Notes: generated by a model from the sequence alone, not told the origin. Positions 29,614 to 39,796 are shown, counted from the first letter of the stretch. The stretch: DNA of 64,000 nt from Cohnella sp. WQ 127256 (GCF_024519285.1 NZ_JAMZCY010000001.1:310001-374000), one strand, 5' to 3'. Program-made: numbers and translations.

Positions 29614-30282
29614 ATGAAAAAGCTAAAATTAATTGAACGTATTGTCGAACAAGGTGTTGTAGCAGTGCTACGCGGGAAAGACGCGAATGAAGTCGTTGAA
29701 ATGGCTGAGCAGGCGATTGCGGGTGGAATCAAAGTCATTGAGGTGACCATGACAGTTCCTTCAGCATTAGCAGCGATTGAAAAGCTAGCCGCGAAATATT
29801 CCAGTTCAGCGGAGGAATCTAGTAAGTTCGCCATCATTGGTGTAGGAACAGTGTTAGATCCAGAAACAGCTCGTTCCGCTATTCTAAGTGGTTCGGAATT
29901 CGTAGTTGGACCGTCTCTTAATCCGGCGACCATTGCCCTCTGTAACCGTTATCGGATACCCGTTATGCCAGGAGTGATGACGATCAAAGAAATACAAGAG
30001 GCTCTGGAGCTTGGCGTCGATATTGTTAAGCTGTTCCCAAGCAGCTCCCCTTCCATGATTAAAGCGATTAAAGGCCCAATGCCTCAAGCGAATATTATGC
30101 CAACAGGTGGAGTGACACTTGATAACTTGGGGGAATGGATCTCATCTGGGGCTGTTGCGGTTGGAATCGGCTCTGATCTCACGGCTGAAGCGCTGAAAAA
30201 AGGGGATTACAGCTTAATAGCTAAACGTGCCTCCCAGTATGTAGAAGCATTCAAAGCTGCTAAAGATAGCGTTCGTCGGTAA
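29614..30282 (+). CDS. kdgA: Bifunctional KHG/KDPG aldolase
   Basis: This is 222 residues from the ATG at 29614. The class I aldolase barrel has Schiff-base Lys139 in VKLFPSS, Glu43 in IEVTM, Arg20 in VLRG and the phosphate loop PTGGVT. It splits 2-keto-3-deoxy-6-phosphogluconate into pyruvate and glyceraldehyde 3-phosphate. The ORF could begin at the GTG at 29587, but the downstream ATG has GAGG at a suitable distance. It is the last gene of the operon. Confidence 0.9.
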   Translation: MKKLKLIERIVEQGVVAVLRGKDANEVVEMAEQAIAGGIKVIEVTMTVPSALAAIEKLAAKYSSSAEESSKFAIIGVGTVLDPETARSAILSGSEFVVGPSLNPATIALCNRYRIPVMPGVMTIKEIQEALELGVDIVKLFPSSSPSMIKAIKGPMPQANIMPTGGVTLDNLGEWISSGAVAVGIGSDLTAEALKKGDYSLIAKRASQYVEAFKAAKDSVRR

Positions 30283-30324
30283 ACGATTTATTTAAGGAAA
30301 GCCATACCCTATATCGAAAATACG

Positions 30325-30366
30325 AAACAAGACCATGAATGATGAATTTGTGGTCTTGTTTTTGAT
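30325..30366 (+). terminator. Terminator of kdg operon
   Basis: AAACAAGACCA pairs perfectly with TGGTCTTGTTT, with T residues following. Confidence 0.85.
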
Positions 30367-30514
30367 TTTGTTGTGATAACCTAAGCTCTGATCTCTATTT
30401 TGTCCATAGAGGTAAAAATAATAGAACAAAAGTAATATGGGAGGGATGTCTAACATCTGAGGACCTCTCTATACTGGGGTTAGGTAAAAACTATAAGTCA
30501 AAGGGGACATTGAA

Positions 30515-31816
30515 TTGAAAAGAATCGGGCAGTTGGCACTTGTGTCTTGTATGATTCTGGTGTTGTTAGCGGGATGTGGAACAAACAAAGGTAATAACTC
30601 AGAAGCTTCCGGTAGCCAGTCTACAGCAACATCGAGCGTATCGGGAGGTAAGAAGCAGAGCTTGGTCATTTGGACGCTTCAACAAGCGGATACCAATATT
30701 CAAGAGGCACAAGAGAACGCGGCTAAATCTTTCGAGGAAAAATTCAACACCGAGGTTCAAATCACTTCCTTTCCTTATGATCAGTTGAAAAGCAAGCTTC
30801 TACCCGCAGTGGCAGGAGGAGAAGGACCAGATGTTCTATTGCTTGATCAAGTATGGATCGCACAGTATGCGGCTGCGAAGTACATTGTTCCTCTAGACGA
30901 TTATATGGGCAAGTCAGAAGTCAAAGCCGAAGATTATTTCGCTGGGGCATGGGGAGCGGGCTCCTTCAAGAATAACGTGTATGCGATTCCATTCGATGTT
31001 GGAGTATGGGGCGTTCTATACTACAACAAGGATATGTTCAAGGCTGCCGGTCTTGATCCTGAGAAACCTCCGGTGACATGGGATGAGTTTAATCAATACG
31101 CTCAACAGCTAACCAAAGACGGCAAGTTCGGTACTTCCAACTGGGCAGGCAGCAGCGAATCGGTGCAATGTCTAGTCGACGCATTCACAGTTGCAGGTGG
31201 TGGGAAATTACTAGACGAATCCGGCAAGAAAATCCTTATTAATGAAGACGCGGGAGTTAAAGCATTGGAATTCTGGGCAGGGATGAGCGAGTTCAGTCCT
31301 CCAGGCAGCGTCGGCAAGAATGAAGAAGACGCCATGACATTGTTCACTAGCGGACAGACTGCCATGACGATGTATGGGGAATGGGGACAAGATACGATCA
31401 AGACAAGGGCCCCTAGCATGAACTACGGAGTCGCGAATTTACCTAAGCCGGAGGGTGGCGAATCGATTGGTACCTTCGGAGGATTTAATCTAGCAATCAA
31501 CTCTAACTCCAGCAAAAAAGACTTAGCTTGGGAATTCATTCAATATTCCACGAATTACGAAAATCAAAAAACAATTACGATGCTGACGCCGGCGAACAAG
31601 AAAGCGGCGAAAGAATACTTAGAGCTAACTCGCCAATATCCAGACGTTATTTATCAACAACTGACAACAGCGACTTATCGCCCAAATGTTGCTAATTATC
31701 CTGAGATTGCGGATCTGCAGCTCCAAGCTACACAAAAGGTAATGACCGGAAATATGAACGCTAAAGACGCTTTGCAAGAAGCCGCTGACAAAATCAATAA
31801 GCTTCTGAACAAATAA
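30515..31816 (+). CDS. Sugar-binding lipoprotein of ABC transporter
   Basis: This 433-residue family 1 solute-binding protein has a signal peptide and lipobox LLAGC (lipidated Cys21) followed by a Ser-rich linker. The mature part has the usual features (LLDQVWIAQYAA, a WGVLYYNKDMFKAAGL segment, and a hinge near FTSGQTAMTMYGEW). It differs in size from the two LplA-type proteins in the window and resembles maltose or glycerol-3-phosphate-type binders. A strong hairpin separates it from its permeases. Confidence 0.92.
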   Translation: MKRIGQLALVSCMILVLLAGCGTNKGNNSEASGSQSTATSSVSGGKKQSLVIWTLQQADTNIQEAQENAAKSFEEKFNTEVQITSFPYDQLKSKLLPAVAGGEGPDVLLLDQVWIAQYAAAKYIVPLDDYMGKSEVKAEDYFAGAWGAGSFKNNVYAIPFDVGVWGVLYYNKDMFKAAGLDPEKPPVTWDEFNQYAQQLTKDGKFGTSNWAGSSESVQCLVDAFTVAGGGKLLDESGKKILINEDAGVKALEFWAGMSEFSPPGSVGKNEEDAMTLFTSGQTAMTMYGEWGQDTIKTRAPSMNYGVANLPKPEGGESIGTFGGFNLAINSNSSKKDLAWEFIQYSTNYENQKTITMLTPANKKAAKEYLELTRQYPDVIYQQLTTATYRPNVANYPEIADLQLQATQKVMTGNMNAKDALQEAADKINKLLNK

Positions 31817-31850
31817 CAACGAATCATCATCAAACCATAGTTACACATAG

Positions 31851-31898
31851 AAGGCGCTGCGACGGATTCGACATTCATCTTGCGCAGCGCCTTTTTTT
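31851..31898 (+). terminator. Hairpin between binding protein and permease genes
   Basis: AAGGCGCTGCG pairs perfectly with CGCAGCGCCTT and is followed by seven T residues. As it lies between the binding-protein gene and the permease genes of one transporter, it probably lowers permease expression relative to binding protein. Confidence 0.85.
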
Positions 31899-31930
31899 CT
31901 TACAAGGACGGAAATAACGGGAGTGAAGAC

Positions 31931-32806
31931 ATGAGAACACGCTCGACGTTTTTAGGTTATATGCTAATTGGACCATCGATTTTACTGCTTATTGTACTTT
32001 TGTTTATCCCCTTAGTGTATACGGTACAAATTTCTCTTCAAGATACGGACCTATCCCACGGGGCACCGAAGTGGATCGGATTGGCTGGATACGTTGATTC
32101 ATGGAAAGACGGAGAGCTCTTGAAGGTGTTTATGCACTCAACTGTATGGACCGTGTGCGTAGCTTTCTTCCAGGTTGTCATTGGTCTCGTTGCTGCGCTC
32201 CTTCTAAATCGCAAGTTCCGGTTCAGGTGGCTCGTTCGCGCAATGGTATTGCTGCCATGGGTATTGCCAGGCGTAATCGCTGCATTGACATGGAGATTGG
32301 TTTACGACTCGCAATTTGGATTTCTCAATTCCTTAATCGCCAAGCTAGGCTTCGGGCAACATGCGACGGATTGGCTGGGTACTCCTGGGCTCGCGATGTT
32401 CTCTGTCATCTTAGCTGCAATATGGAAAGGCTTCCCGTTTGCTATGCTCATGCTACTTGCCGCACTACAAAGCGTTCCGCATGATCAATATGAAGCCGCA
32501 AAAATTGATGGAGCCGATGGCTTGAGACAGTTCATACACATCACGCTGCCGTCCATATCTGGTGTGTTGAAAACAGTCATTATGCTCGTATCGATCTGGA
32601 CATTTAATTACTTTGAGATGATTTATATTCTCACAGGCGGCGGACCTATACGTTCAACGCATATCGCTCCAACTTACATTTATGAGTTAAGCTTCGGCCA
32701 CTTCAATTTCGGTGAGGCTTCACGGGTTTCCGTATTTAGCTTTATCTTTATTTTCTTGATTAGTCTTTTTCTCATCCGGCAAATGCATAAGAATGAAAGA
32801 AATTGA
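31931..32806 (+). CDS. Sugar ABC transporter permease (MalF type)
   Basis: This 291-residue protein has about six membrane segments and the EAA loop YEAAKIDGADG near residue 187. The ORF could be read from 31880, but that start lies inside the terminator hairpin; the ATG at 31931 has GGGAGTG upstream. The N-terminal TRSTFLGYMLIGPSILLL is typical of MalF/UgpA-like permeases. Confidence 0.9.
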   Translation: MRTRSTFLGYMLIGPSILLLIVLLFIPLVYTVQISLQDTDLSHGAPKWIGLAGYVDSWKDGELLKVFMHSTVWTVCVAFFQVVIGLVAALLLNRKFRFRWLVRAMVLLPWVLPGVIAALTWRLVYDSQFGFLNSLIAKLGFGQHATDWLGTPGLAMFSVILAAIWKGFPFAMLMLLAALQSVPHDQYEAAKIDGADGLRQFIHITLPSISGVLKTVIMLVSIWTFNYFEMIYILTGGGPIRSTHIAPTYIYELSFGHFNFGEASRVSVFSFIFIFLISLFLIRQMHKNERN

Positions 32807-32817
32807 GGGGTAATGCT

Positions 32818-33651
32818 ATGATGATTAAACGTTTAGGGACACGGATTATATTCGCAGGCGGAATCGGATTGCTGATGTTTTTCTCCTTGTTTCCGTTTAT
32901 GCAAATGCTGTCGACATCCCTGAAATCTGCGGACCAATTGTTCACCTTTCCACCAGCCTGGATTCCGAAAAATATTACGTTTTCCAATTTCACGGCTGCA
33001 TGGGAGCATAAACAGTTTATTCACTATTTTATGAACAGTCTGTTCGTTTCCGTGGTCACCTGTATTCTGGTCATTATCGTTTCAGTTCTTGCCGCGTATA
33101 GCTTTACTCGGTTAGAATTCCCAGGCAGAAAGTTTTTCCTGAATGTCATTCTGGTGAGCCAGATGTTCTGCATGAGCGCAATCGTGATTCCTTTATACAA
33201 GATCGTAAGCGCATTGGGACTGTTGAACTCATTTCCTGGTCTGATTCTGGCTTATATGGCCTTTACTGTTCCGGTAGCCGTTTGGCTGTTACGTAGCTTT
33301 ATGATTAATATCCCGTTTGATATGGAAGAATCCGCTATGATGGAAGGTGCGACGAAGCTACAGGCATTTATGAAAGTCGTCGTTCCACTACTCAGACCCG
33401 GAATAGGGGCAACGGCCGCTTATGTCTTCTTGATGACATGGCAGGAATTTCTATTCTCGTTGGTGTTTATTACAGATCCATTAAAAAGAACGCTACCGAT
33501 AGGTATTATGGATTTCAAAGGACAATACGAAACGAATTGGGGAACAATGATGGCCGCTTCTATCATCATCTCGATCCCGGTATTCATCCTGTTTATGGTC
33601 ATTCAAAAGCAATTGATATCTGGATTGACAGAAGGGGCTACAAAAGGTTAA
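32818..33651 (+). CDS. Sugar ABC transporter permease (MalG type)
   Basis: This 277-residue protein has about six membrane segments and EAA loop EESAMMEGATK near residue 170. It ends in QLISGLTEGATKG, the usual MalG-type tail. TTGAGGGG lies before the ATG. The gap to the upstream permease is 11 bases. The transporter has no ATPase gene here. Confidence 0.9.
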   Translation: MMIKRLGTRIIFAGGIGLLMFFSLFPFMQMLSTSLKSADQLFTFPPAWIPKNITFSNFTAAWEHKQFIHYFMNSLFVSVVTCILVIIVSVLAAYSFTRLEFPGRKFFLNVILVSQMFCMSAIVIPLYKIVSALGLLNSFPGLILAYMAFTVPVAVWLLRSFMINIPFDMEESAMMEGATKLQAFMKVVVPLLRPGIGATAAYVFLMTWQEFLFSLVFITDPLKRTLPIGIMDFKGQYETNWGTMMAASIIISIPVFILFMVIQKQLISGLTEGATKG

Positions 33652-33693
33652 ATACACAGTGAGGACGCGAACAAAGGAGAGCCCAAACACCAC

Positions 33694-35484
33694 ATGAACA
33701 TACACAGTTTGCGTTTCAAGCTAATTTGTTATTTTCTCATTTTAATTTGCTTGCCCTTAGTCGTCGTTTCTTTCTTCACTTACGAGAGATCTACGACGAT
33801 CATTGAAGATAAAGTTAGTGATTCGGTCTCTACCACTTTGCTAATGCTAGAAGAGAGCATCGAATCAGTACTCAAGGAGTCGCGGTATACCGTGACTCCG
33901 TTTCTCATTAATTTCTCCTATAGAGAGTTTCTGCAGAGAGAGATCGATTTGTCCAATTATAGCGATCTGTCGAAAATCAACCAGATGATGAGCGAAATCA
34001 ACTCGATGCAGATCGCAGGACACAATATCTATTCAATCAGCTTATATAACAGTCGCAACCGCATGCTACTCACCTCGGAGAAAACCATGTATTTCTATCC
34101 CAACAACGAGGTTCTGCACGTCGAGAATTTAGTGGCTGAACAGGCAGCAGCTCCTCATTGGTTTTTGGAAAATGGAGCGGGGTTCACCTACATGACGAGG
34201 GAAGCGAACTATATCACTTTTCCGATTCTCCTTGACCCAACAGACAACAGTAACATTCTGTTTGTGCAAGTGAGTGAAAATACGATCGCTCATTACATCA
34301 ACAATTTGAATACAAAAAATAACGGAATTAAGACGCTGGTATTGACCGGGGAAGGAAGAAGCTTAGTAGAAACCTCGGGAGACAGTGATACACCTTTTCC
34401 GGTTCGATTCGGAGATGTTCCCGATTTTTTTAACCATACAAAGCTGATTAGTGAGAAGAAGGAAGGTAGCTTCTCCCAGAAGGTGGGGGGGAAGGAGCTA
34501 TTCGTCGTTTTTAATACGTCGGCAAGCACTGGCTTCAAATACTTTGCTTTCATCCCTCGAGAGGATTGGAACAAAGAGATTGTTCATTTGCGTAATGATA
34601 TTCTGGCTGTCGCAGCTATCGCTATCGCGGCTACGTTGGTCTTGTCGTTTCTTTTCATGAAAAGCATATATAATCCGATGTTTCGGCTACTCAGTGCGAT
34701 GAAGCAATTCGTTGGCAAGGAGGATTTCGACTACCAGATTCAAGAAAAACGTAAAGACGAATTTGGTATTCTGTTCGCGGGTTTCAATACGATGATCCAG
34801 AACTTACAGCAGCTCGTCAAAAATCTATATGAAGAGAAGCTTATGAAGCAGGAATTCGAGCTCAAGCTTATGCAGTCGAAAATCAATCCTCATTTCCTCT
34901 ACAATACACTCAATTCGATTTATTCAATCGCCAAGATTCATGGGGTTCGGGAAGTGACGGAGATGACGTACGCGTTATCGCACTTTTTCCGACATAGCCT
35001 AAAGGGCGATGATTGGATCACGGTAAAGGAAATGCTGGAGCATATCCAGTATTATCTTCTCATTCAAAAGATCAGATACCGTGATAAATTCGACGTTACC
35101 ATCGATGTAGAAGACGAGTTGATGGAGATGCCGGTTCTCAAGCTGCTGCTTCAGCCTCTGGTGGAGAATGCGATTATACATGGCATAGAAATGAAAAAGG
35201 ACAAAGGATCGATCATGGTCACCGGATATCGAATGAGTACCGACGTTGTATTTGTCATCAGCGATGATGGGCTAGGTATGTCACCAGAACGCTTAGAGGA
35301 AGTCCGAGAGCACTTAAAGTCACGAGCTCAAACATCTGCCGAAATATTCGCTTTAAGTAACGTCAACAACCGAATCAAGCATTATTATGGGGACAATTAC
35401 GGTTTGCAAATTTACAGTCAACCCGGTCAAGGAACAACATTGGAAGTCACCTTGCCGAAACCTTCCGGAGGTACTCATGTATAG
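33694..35484 (+). CDS. YesM-type sensor histidine kinase
   Basis: This 596-residue protein has transmembrane segments at about 10-30 and 305-325 enclosing a Cache-like sensor domain. A HAMP linker, a His_kinase domain with phospho-acceptor His400 in INPHFLYNTLNS, and a HATPase_c domain (LVENAIIHG, DDGLGM) follow. It lies 42 bases after the permease, so transport and sensing genes are likely co-transcribed. The regulator gene overlaps its stop by 8 bases. Confidence 0.92.
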   Translation: MNIHSLRFKLICYFLILICLPLVVVSFFTYERSTTIIEDKVSDSVSTTLLMLEESIESVLKESRYTVTPFLINFSYREFLQREIDLSNYSDLSKINQMMSEINSMQIAGHNIYSISLYNSRNRMLLTSEKTMYFYPNNEVLHVENLVAEQAAAPHWFLENGAGFTYMTREANYITFPILLDPTDNSNILFVQVSENTIAHYINNLNTKNNGIKTLVLTGEGRSLVETSGDSDTPFPVRFGDVPDFFNHTKLISEKKEGSFSQKVGGKELFVVFNTSASTGFKYFAFIPREDWNKEIVHLRNDILAVAAIAIAATLVLSFLFMKSIYNPMFRLLSAMKQFVGKEDFDYQIQEKRKDEFGILFAGFNTMIQNLQQLVKNLYEEKLMKQEFELKLMQSKINPHFLYNTLNSIYSIAKIHGVREVTEMTYALSHFFRHSLKGDDWITVKEMLEHIQYYLLIQKIRYRDKFDVTIDVEDELMEMPVLKLLLQPLVENAIIHGIEMKKDKGSIMVTGYRMSTDVVFVISDDGLGMSPERLEEVREHLKSRAQTSAEIFALSNVNNRIKHYYGDNYGLQIYSQPGQGTTLEVTLPKPSGGTHV

Positions 35485-37063
35485 TTTACTTATTACTGAA
35501 GATGAAAGCTGGACGCGCGAAGTACTTGTGAACGCCGATTATTGGAGACTTTGCGGGATTACGCGAATTTTTGAGGCGGATAATGGAGAGGATGCTTTAC
35601 ACATTCTGCAAACGGAGAAAGTAGATTTCCTACTTTCTGATATCCGCATGCCTATTATGAATGGGTTAGAGTTGTTAGCTCAAATTAATGAAACGCATCC
35701 CAGTACGACTAAGGTGATGCTGACGGGCTATGACGATTTCGAATATATTCGTACCGCGATGCGATTGGGTGCCCACGACTACATGTTGAAGCCAGTTAAC
35801 GATGACGAGATGCTTCAATTATTTCTCAAGCTAGCTAGCCAAAAGAATGAACATCAGGCAGAGCGGCACAGGCGTGTCATGGAAGAGTCCAAATGGAATC
35901 AAAGCAGGCATGTCATGAGGGAGCAATTGTTAATGAATTGGTTTTCCGGTAGGGAAATCGATGAGGATTTCATTAAGAAGCAATGTAAGGAGCTGGATAT
36001 CGAATGGAAGGCGGAACGATATGTTGTTTTTTTGCTGGAGGTCGATCAGCTTTACATATTGCTTGAGCGTTTCAGCCGCCGGGATTTGGAGCTTTTTCAT
36101 TACGGCATTCATAATATTGTGGAAGAGTACGTTAAGGAGACTGGTCTGCAGTATTATCTATTTGAGATTGATGAAAGAATCGTGGTATGGTGCGAGTCGA
36201 TGTCCGAATCTTCTAAGATGGAATACATGCTGGAACGTATACGTGATAGCGTCAAAAGATTTATTAAGGTGACGGTATCGGTAGGGGTCAGTGGAAAACA
36301 TGACTCAAAGTTCGAAGTGTTCCAGGCTTATACAGAAGCACTCAATTCATTAAAGATGAAAATGTATATTGGGAATGATCGGGCGACTTTTTTTGAAAAT
36401 TTAACTCTGGAGGACAAGGGGAAGCTATTTAACAGGGAAATGCAACAGAGGGTATTCAACTGCGTAGCTTCGGGCAATGAGGGCGAAATCGTCTCCTTTC
36501 TATCGGGCTTATTCGATGAAATTCGGCGCAACCAGCTATTAGCAGGAGACATGGACGAAATTATGCAAGCGCTGGTTCGAATCCTATGGGAGAACCGTGA
36601 GCACGAGAGAGATGCCCAAGCCTGTATTTCCTTCGAGGAATGCCTAAGCAAGGTGAATGCTTTTGATACATTGCATGAAATTCAGGAGTATATAACCGCC
36701 CGGTATATTTCAGTTACGTTGGAAGCAGGTAAAAATAAAAAGCATCGAAAAAGTAAGCTGATCGTGGATGTGCTTCATGATTTAGATGTGCATTATATGG
36801 AGGAAGTTTCCCTGCAAAAGCTGGCGGATAAGTTTTTCGTCAATTCTTCCTATCTTAGTCGATTGTTCAAGGAAGAGGTAGGAGAGATTTTTACTAAGTA
36901 TTTAATGAAGCTTCGCATCGCCAAAGCCCAGCATTTACTCAAAACGACTCATATGAAGGTATACGAAGTGAGCGAAGCGGTTGGCTATACCGATGTGAAA
37001 TATTTCAATAAAATATTCAAGGATCTGACAGGTTTAACGCCAGCTGACCATCGCAGCTTATAA
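35477..37063 (+). CDS. YesN-type response regulator, AraC family
   Basis: This is 528 residues from the ATG at 35477, which has GGAGG 7 bases upstream; a longer frame would run into the kinase gene. The receiver domain has Asp55 in LSDIRMP. A long linker region follows, and the C-terminal AraC double helix-turn-helix (about 430-526) contains LQKLADKFFVNSSYLSRLF and VGYTDVKYFNKIFKD. It is the cognate partner of the overlapping kinase and probably controls the transporter genes and perhaps the following catabolic operon. Confidence 0.92.
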   Translation: MYSLLITEDESWTREVLVNADYWRLCGITRIFEADNGEDALHILQTEKVDFLLSDIRMPIMNGLELLAQINETHPSTTKVMLTGYDDFEYIRTAMRLGAHDYMLKPVNDDEMLQLFLKLASQKNEHQAERHRRVMEESKWNQSRHVMREQLLMNWFSGREIDEDFIKKQCKELDIEWKAERYVVFLLEVDQLYILLERFSRRDLELFHYGIHNIVEEYVKETGLQYYLFEIDERIVVWCESMSESSKMEYMLERIRDSVKRFIKVTVSVGVSGKHDSKFEVFQAYTEALNSLKMKMYIGNDRATFFENLTLEDKGKLFNREMQQRVFNCVASGNEGEIVSFLSGLFDEIRRNQLLAGDMDEIMQALVRILWENREHERDAQACISFEECLSKVNAFDTLHEIQEYITARYISVTLEAGKNKKHRKSKLIVDVLHDLDVHYMEEVSLQKLADKFFVNSSYLSRLFKEEVGEIFTKYLMKLRIAKAQHLLKTTHMKVYEVSEAVGYTDVKYFNKIFKDLTGLTPADHRSL

Positions 37064-37123
37064 ACATCCCAAAAGAATAGAAGAAAAGTAAAATCCGTCC
37101 CGTTACGCGAGCATCGGGAACCC

Positions 37124-37138
37124 TGTACGATTATAGTA
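37124..37138 (+). promoter_or_regulatory. TGTACGATTATAGTA element
   Basis: It is one base different from the element at 26161-26175. It lies about 65 bases upstream of the SDR start codon that heads the CoA-linked operon. TATAGT could be the -10. Confidence 0.5.
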
Positions 37139-37202
37139 TCGACATCTCTTAAACTTATTTGTTTAAGGACACGAAGCGATACCTGATAGAGGGGGTTCTC
37201 GA

Positions 37203-37988
37203 TTGACGTCTAACGTGATTTTTAATTTTAAAGGACAGGTTGCTGTGGTAACCGGGGGCTCAATGGGCATAGGCGGCGCAGTTGTACGTAAATTCGCCGA
37301 AGCCGGCGCGACGACGATTATTGCGGATCTTGATGAGGTCCAAGGTCGATTGCTAGAGAGTGAGCTACGTGGAGAAGGCTGGGATGTTCACTTTATCCCG
37401 ACCGATGTTGGCAGTGACATGCAGATGAAGAGTCTTATGGAGCAAGCTTATTCGCTAAAAGGTAGGCTTGACATTGTTTATAATAATGCCGGTATAGCGA
37501 TTGCGGGAGAGCTCGTAGAGACGAGCGAGTCAGACTGGCAGAAGGTGCTGAACATTAATCTTGGCGGCGTATACCGCGGCTGTAAATATGCGATTCCCTA
37601 TATGCAGCAACAAGGTAAGGGAGTTATTGTGAATTGTTCTTCTACCCAGGCGATTAATGGGTTTATGGGATGGGCTGCTTATAGCGCGTCCAAAGGTGGC
37701 ATTCTCGCGGTGACAAGGCAAGCTGCGGTCCAATATGCCAAACAAGGTATTCGAATTAATGCCGTAGCACCGGGAACGATCATGACACCGATGAACGAGA
37801 AAATCTTCGACGAAGCTGAAGATCCCGAAGCGCTGATCCAGACCTGGAACAATGCTCATCCGATCGGAAGATTCGGACAACCAAGTGAAATCGCTGACCT
37901 TGTCCTCTATTTGTGTAGTGATGCGTCGTCTTTCATCACGGGGCAAACGTTCGTGGCTGATGGCGGACAGTCGGTTCAGGGCGAATAA
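37203..37988 (+). CDS. Short-chain dehydrogenase/reductase
   Basis: This 261-residue protein is initiated by TTG, with GAGGGGG upstream. The cofactor motif is TGGSMGIGG, followed by NNAG. The catalytic Ser lies in NCSSTQ, and Tyr and Lys in YSASK. The FVADGG end is typical of classical SDRs. It is the first gene of the operon with enoyl-CoA hydratase, epimerase, CoA-transferase and a binding-protein-like gene, so it could make or reduce a hydroxyl or keto group of a CoA-linked or free sugar acid. Confidence 0.9.
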   Translation: MTSNVIFNFKGQVAVVTGGSMGIGGAVVRKFAEAGATTIIADLDEVQGRLLESELRGEGWDVHFIPTDVGSDMQMKSLMEQAYSLKGRLDIVYNNAGIAIAGELVETSESDWQKVLNINLGGVYRGCKYAIPYMQQQGKGVIVNCSSTQAINGFMGWAAYSASKGGILAVTRQAAVQYAKQGIRINAVAPGTIMTPMNEKIFDEAEDPEALIQTWNNAHPIGRFGQPSEIADLVLYLCSDASSFITGQTFVADGGQSVQGE

Positions 37989-38007
37989 AACCAAAGGGCG
38001 GTTGGAT

Positions 38008-38796
38008 ATGAACAATCAGAATTATGTCTATTTGAAGGTGGAGCAGAACGGATGGGTTATGACGTTGACCCTTCTTCGTGAAGCGAAGCTAAATGCGATG
38101 AACAGCGCTATGATGGCTGAGCTTACGGATTGCTTCCGTCGAATTCATGATCGGTCAGACGTACGCGTGGTTATATTGACGGGTTCCGGTAAAGCATTCA
38201 TGGCAGGTGCGGATATTGAAGAATACAGCGGTTTCGATTTAGGGGCATTCTTCTCCTTCCAGAATAAGGGGCGCGAGATGTATCGTGCCATCGAGGAATG
38301 TCCGAAGCCTGTTATAGCAGCTGTCAACGGATATGCGCTCGGAGGCGGGTTCGAAATTGTGTTGGCTTGCGATATGGTCGTGGCGTCTGAAAAAGCGAAA
38401 TTCGGTCTGCCAGAAGTTAATCTGGGTCTCGTTCCTGGAGGTGGCGGTGTTCAGAAAGCATTACGTGCCGTTGGACCCTATGCGGCCAAGGAAATGCTGA
38501 TGACAGGGAGATTCCTAACTGCGCAGGAGGGTTTGGATTTACGGATCATTAATCAGGTCACATCGCCGGATCAGCTGCTTGAGGTTGCGACAGCTCTGGC
38601 GCAGACGATCGCTGAGAAAGCGCCGCTAGCCGTACAGGGATTAAAAAAGCTAGTTAACGAAGGACGCGATGCAAGCTTGGAAACCGCGCAAGCTTACGAT
38701 AGGGCTTACCTGGCGAATCTTTTCTATAGTACGGATGCTCAAGAGGGAATAGCCGCTTTCGTCGAGAAACGTCCACCTGTTTTTGTCGGAAAATAA
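38008..38796 (+). CDS. Enoyl-CoA hydratase/isomerase family protein
   Basis: From the ATG at 38008 this is a 262-residue crotonase-fold protein. It has the CoA/oxyanion segments FMAGADIEEY and GYALGGGFE and the catalytic-region acids in GGFEIVLACD and GLPEVNLGL. Both Glu of canonical hydratases appear present. It is 19 bases after the SDR. Its presence next to a CaiB-type transferase and sugar enzymes suggests hydration or dehydration of a CoA thioester derived from a carbohydrate acid, not fatty acid oxidation. Confidence 0.9.
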   Translation: MNNQNYVYLKVEQNGWVMTLTLLREAKLNAMNSAMMAELTDCFRRIHDRSDVRVVILTGSGKAFMAGADIEEYSGFDLGAFFSFQNKGREMYRAIEECPKPVIAAVNGYALGGGFEIVLACDMVVASEKAKFGLPEVNLGLVPGGGGVQKALRAVGPYAAKEMLMTGRFLTAQEGLDLRIINQVTSPDQLLEVATALAQTIAEKAPLAVQGLKKLVNEGRDASLETAQAYDRAYLANLFYSTDAQEGIAAFVEKRPPVFVGK

Positions 38797-38824
38797 GCTT
38801 TCGATTGAGGGGATACAAACAAAC

Positions 38825-39796
38825 ATGAGATTTCATGCCTTTGAGGAAAACCACGGCGAGCATCGGGTGGTTGTGCTAGAGGACCGGGAACGGGACTCAC
38901 GTGCCGTTATCCTACCTTCTATCGGGTTTAATCTGATTCGTTGCCGACTAGAAGGGCACGAAACCATCGAAGGACCGCCCGACATACCGACGCTTGCATC
39001 GCGCTCTTCCGAATTTGGTGTTCCCTTGCTCTGGCCACCCGGACGAATTGCTGGGGGGAGGTTCACTTACCAGGGTAAAGCTTATACGTATCCTGTTCAT
39101 GAGGGGTTAAATCACCTTCATGGTGAAATTCGCATGAGACCTTGGCAAGTTATATCGCTTGAAACGAGCGAAGAATACGCAGCCGTTATCGCCGAATTAA
39201 GGTTTGAACGGACGGATGCCGAGCAAGCGTACTATCCCCATGACGTCGTGCTTAGAATGACATGGCGATTAAGCGGAAACCGGATTTCCGGGGCATTGGA
39301 AGTGATTAATAAAGGTGACGAAGAAGTCCCATACGCTTTTGGTTTACATCCCTATTTTTCTTTCCCTGGGAAATTGAAAGATATCGAGCTGAGTGCGTCA
39401 GTAGGCTCGCAATACATTGCAGATGCGGATGGAATCTTCCGTCGGTCTCCAATGCCTACAGATTTATGCGAGAAGATGAGAGCTGGCTTGTCCTTGGACC
39501 GACTCCCTGCTGACTGTGACCATTTTGTATTTCGAATGGACGGTACCCACCATTACTGCCAGATTGTCCGTCAAGAAGAGGATATTGTTGTTCATTTTGA
39601 GTTCGATAAGGGCTTTCCTTATCTTGTGGTGTTTAAGCCGAAGTGGGCGAATGCTCTATCGCTCGAACCTTGGAGCAGTATCTCGGATGCCTATAATTCA
39701 CCCTTATCTTCTGAGCTGACAGGGGCTGTAGGACTGAAAGCTGGGGAAAGGCGTAGGATGGAGTGGGCGTGGCAAGTGGAACAGATGACTAGATGA
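38825..39796 (+). CDS. Aldose 1-epimerase family protein
   Basis: This is 323 residues from the ATG at 38825. It has mutarotase-fold hallmarks: the His of NHLHGE, the GLHPYF His and the C-terminal Glu in SLEPWSS, which act as acid and base in anomer interconversion. GAGGGG lies before the start. It shows that a free aldose-like sugar is an intermediate or ligand of this operon. Confidence 0.88.
   Translation: MRFHAFEENHGEHRVVVLEDRERDSRAVILPSIGFNLIRCRLEGHETIEGPPDIPTLASRSSEFGVPLLWPPGRIAGGRFTYQGKAYTYPVHEGLNHLHGEIRMRPWQVISLETSEEYAAVIAELRFERTDAEQAYYPHDVVLRMTWRLSGNRISGALEVINKGDEEVPYAFGLHPYFSFPGKLKDIELSASVGSQYIADADGIFRRSPMPTDLCEKMRAGLSLDRLPADCDHFVFRMDGTHHYCQIVRQEEDIVVHFEFDKGFPYLVVFKPKWANALSLEPWSSISDAYNSPLSSELTGAVGLKAGERRRMEWAWQVEQMTR

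Noticed and set aside
31880..31930. Longer start for the MalF-type permease
   Set aside because: The upstream start codon lies inside the terminator stem at 31851-31898.
37530..38015. Minus-strand ORF of 161 codons
   Set aside because: It is a shadow of the SDR gene, whose motifs and operon position are clear.
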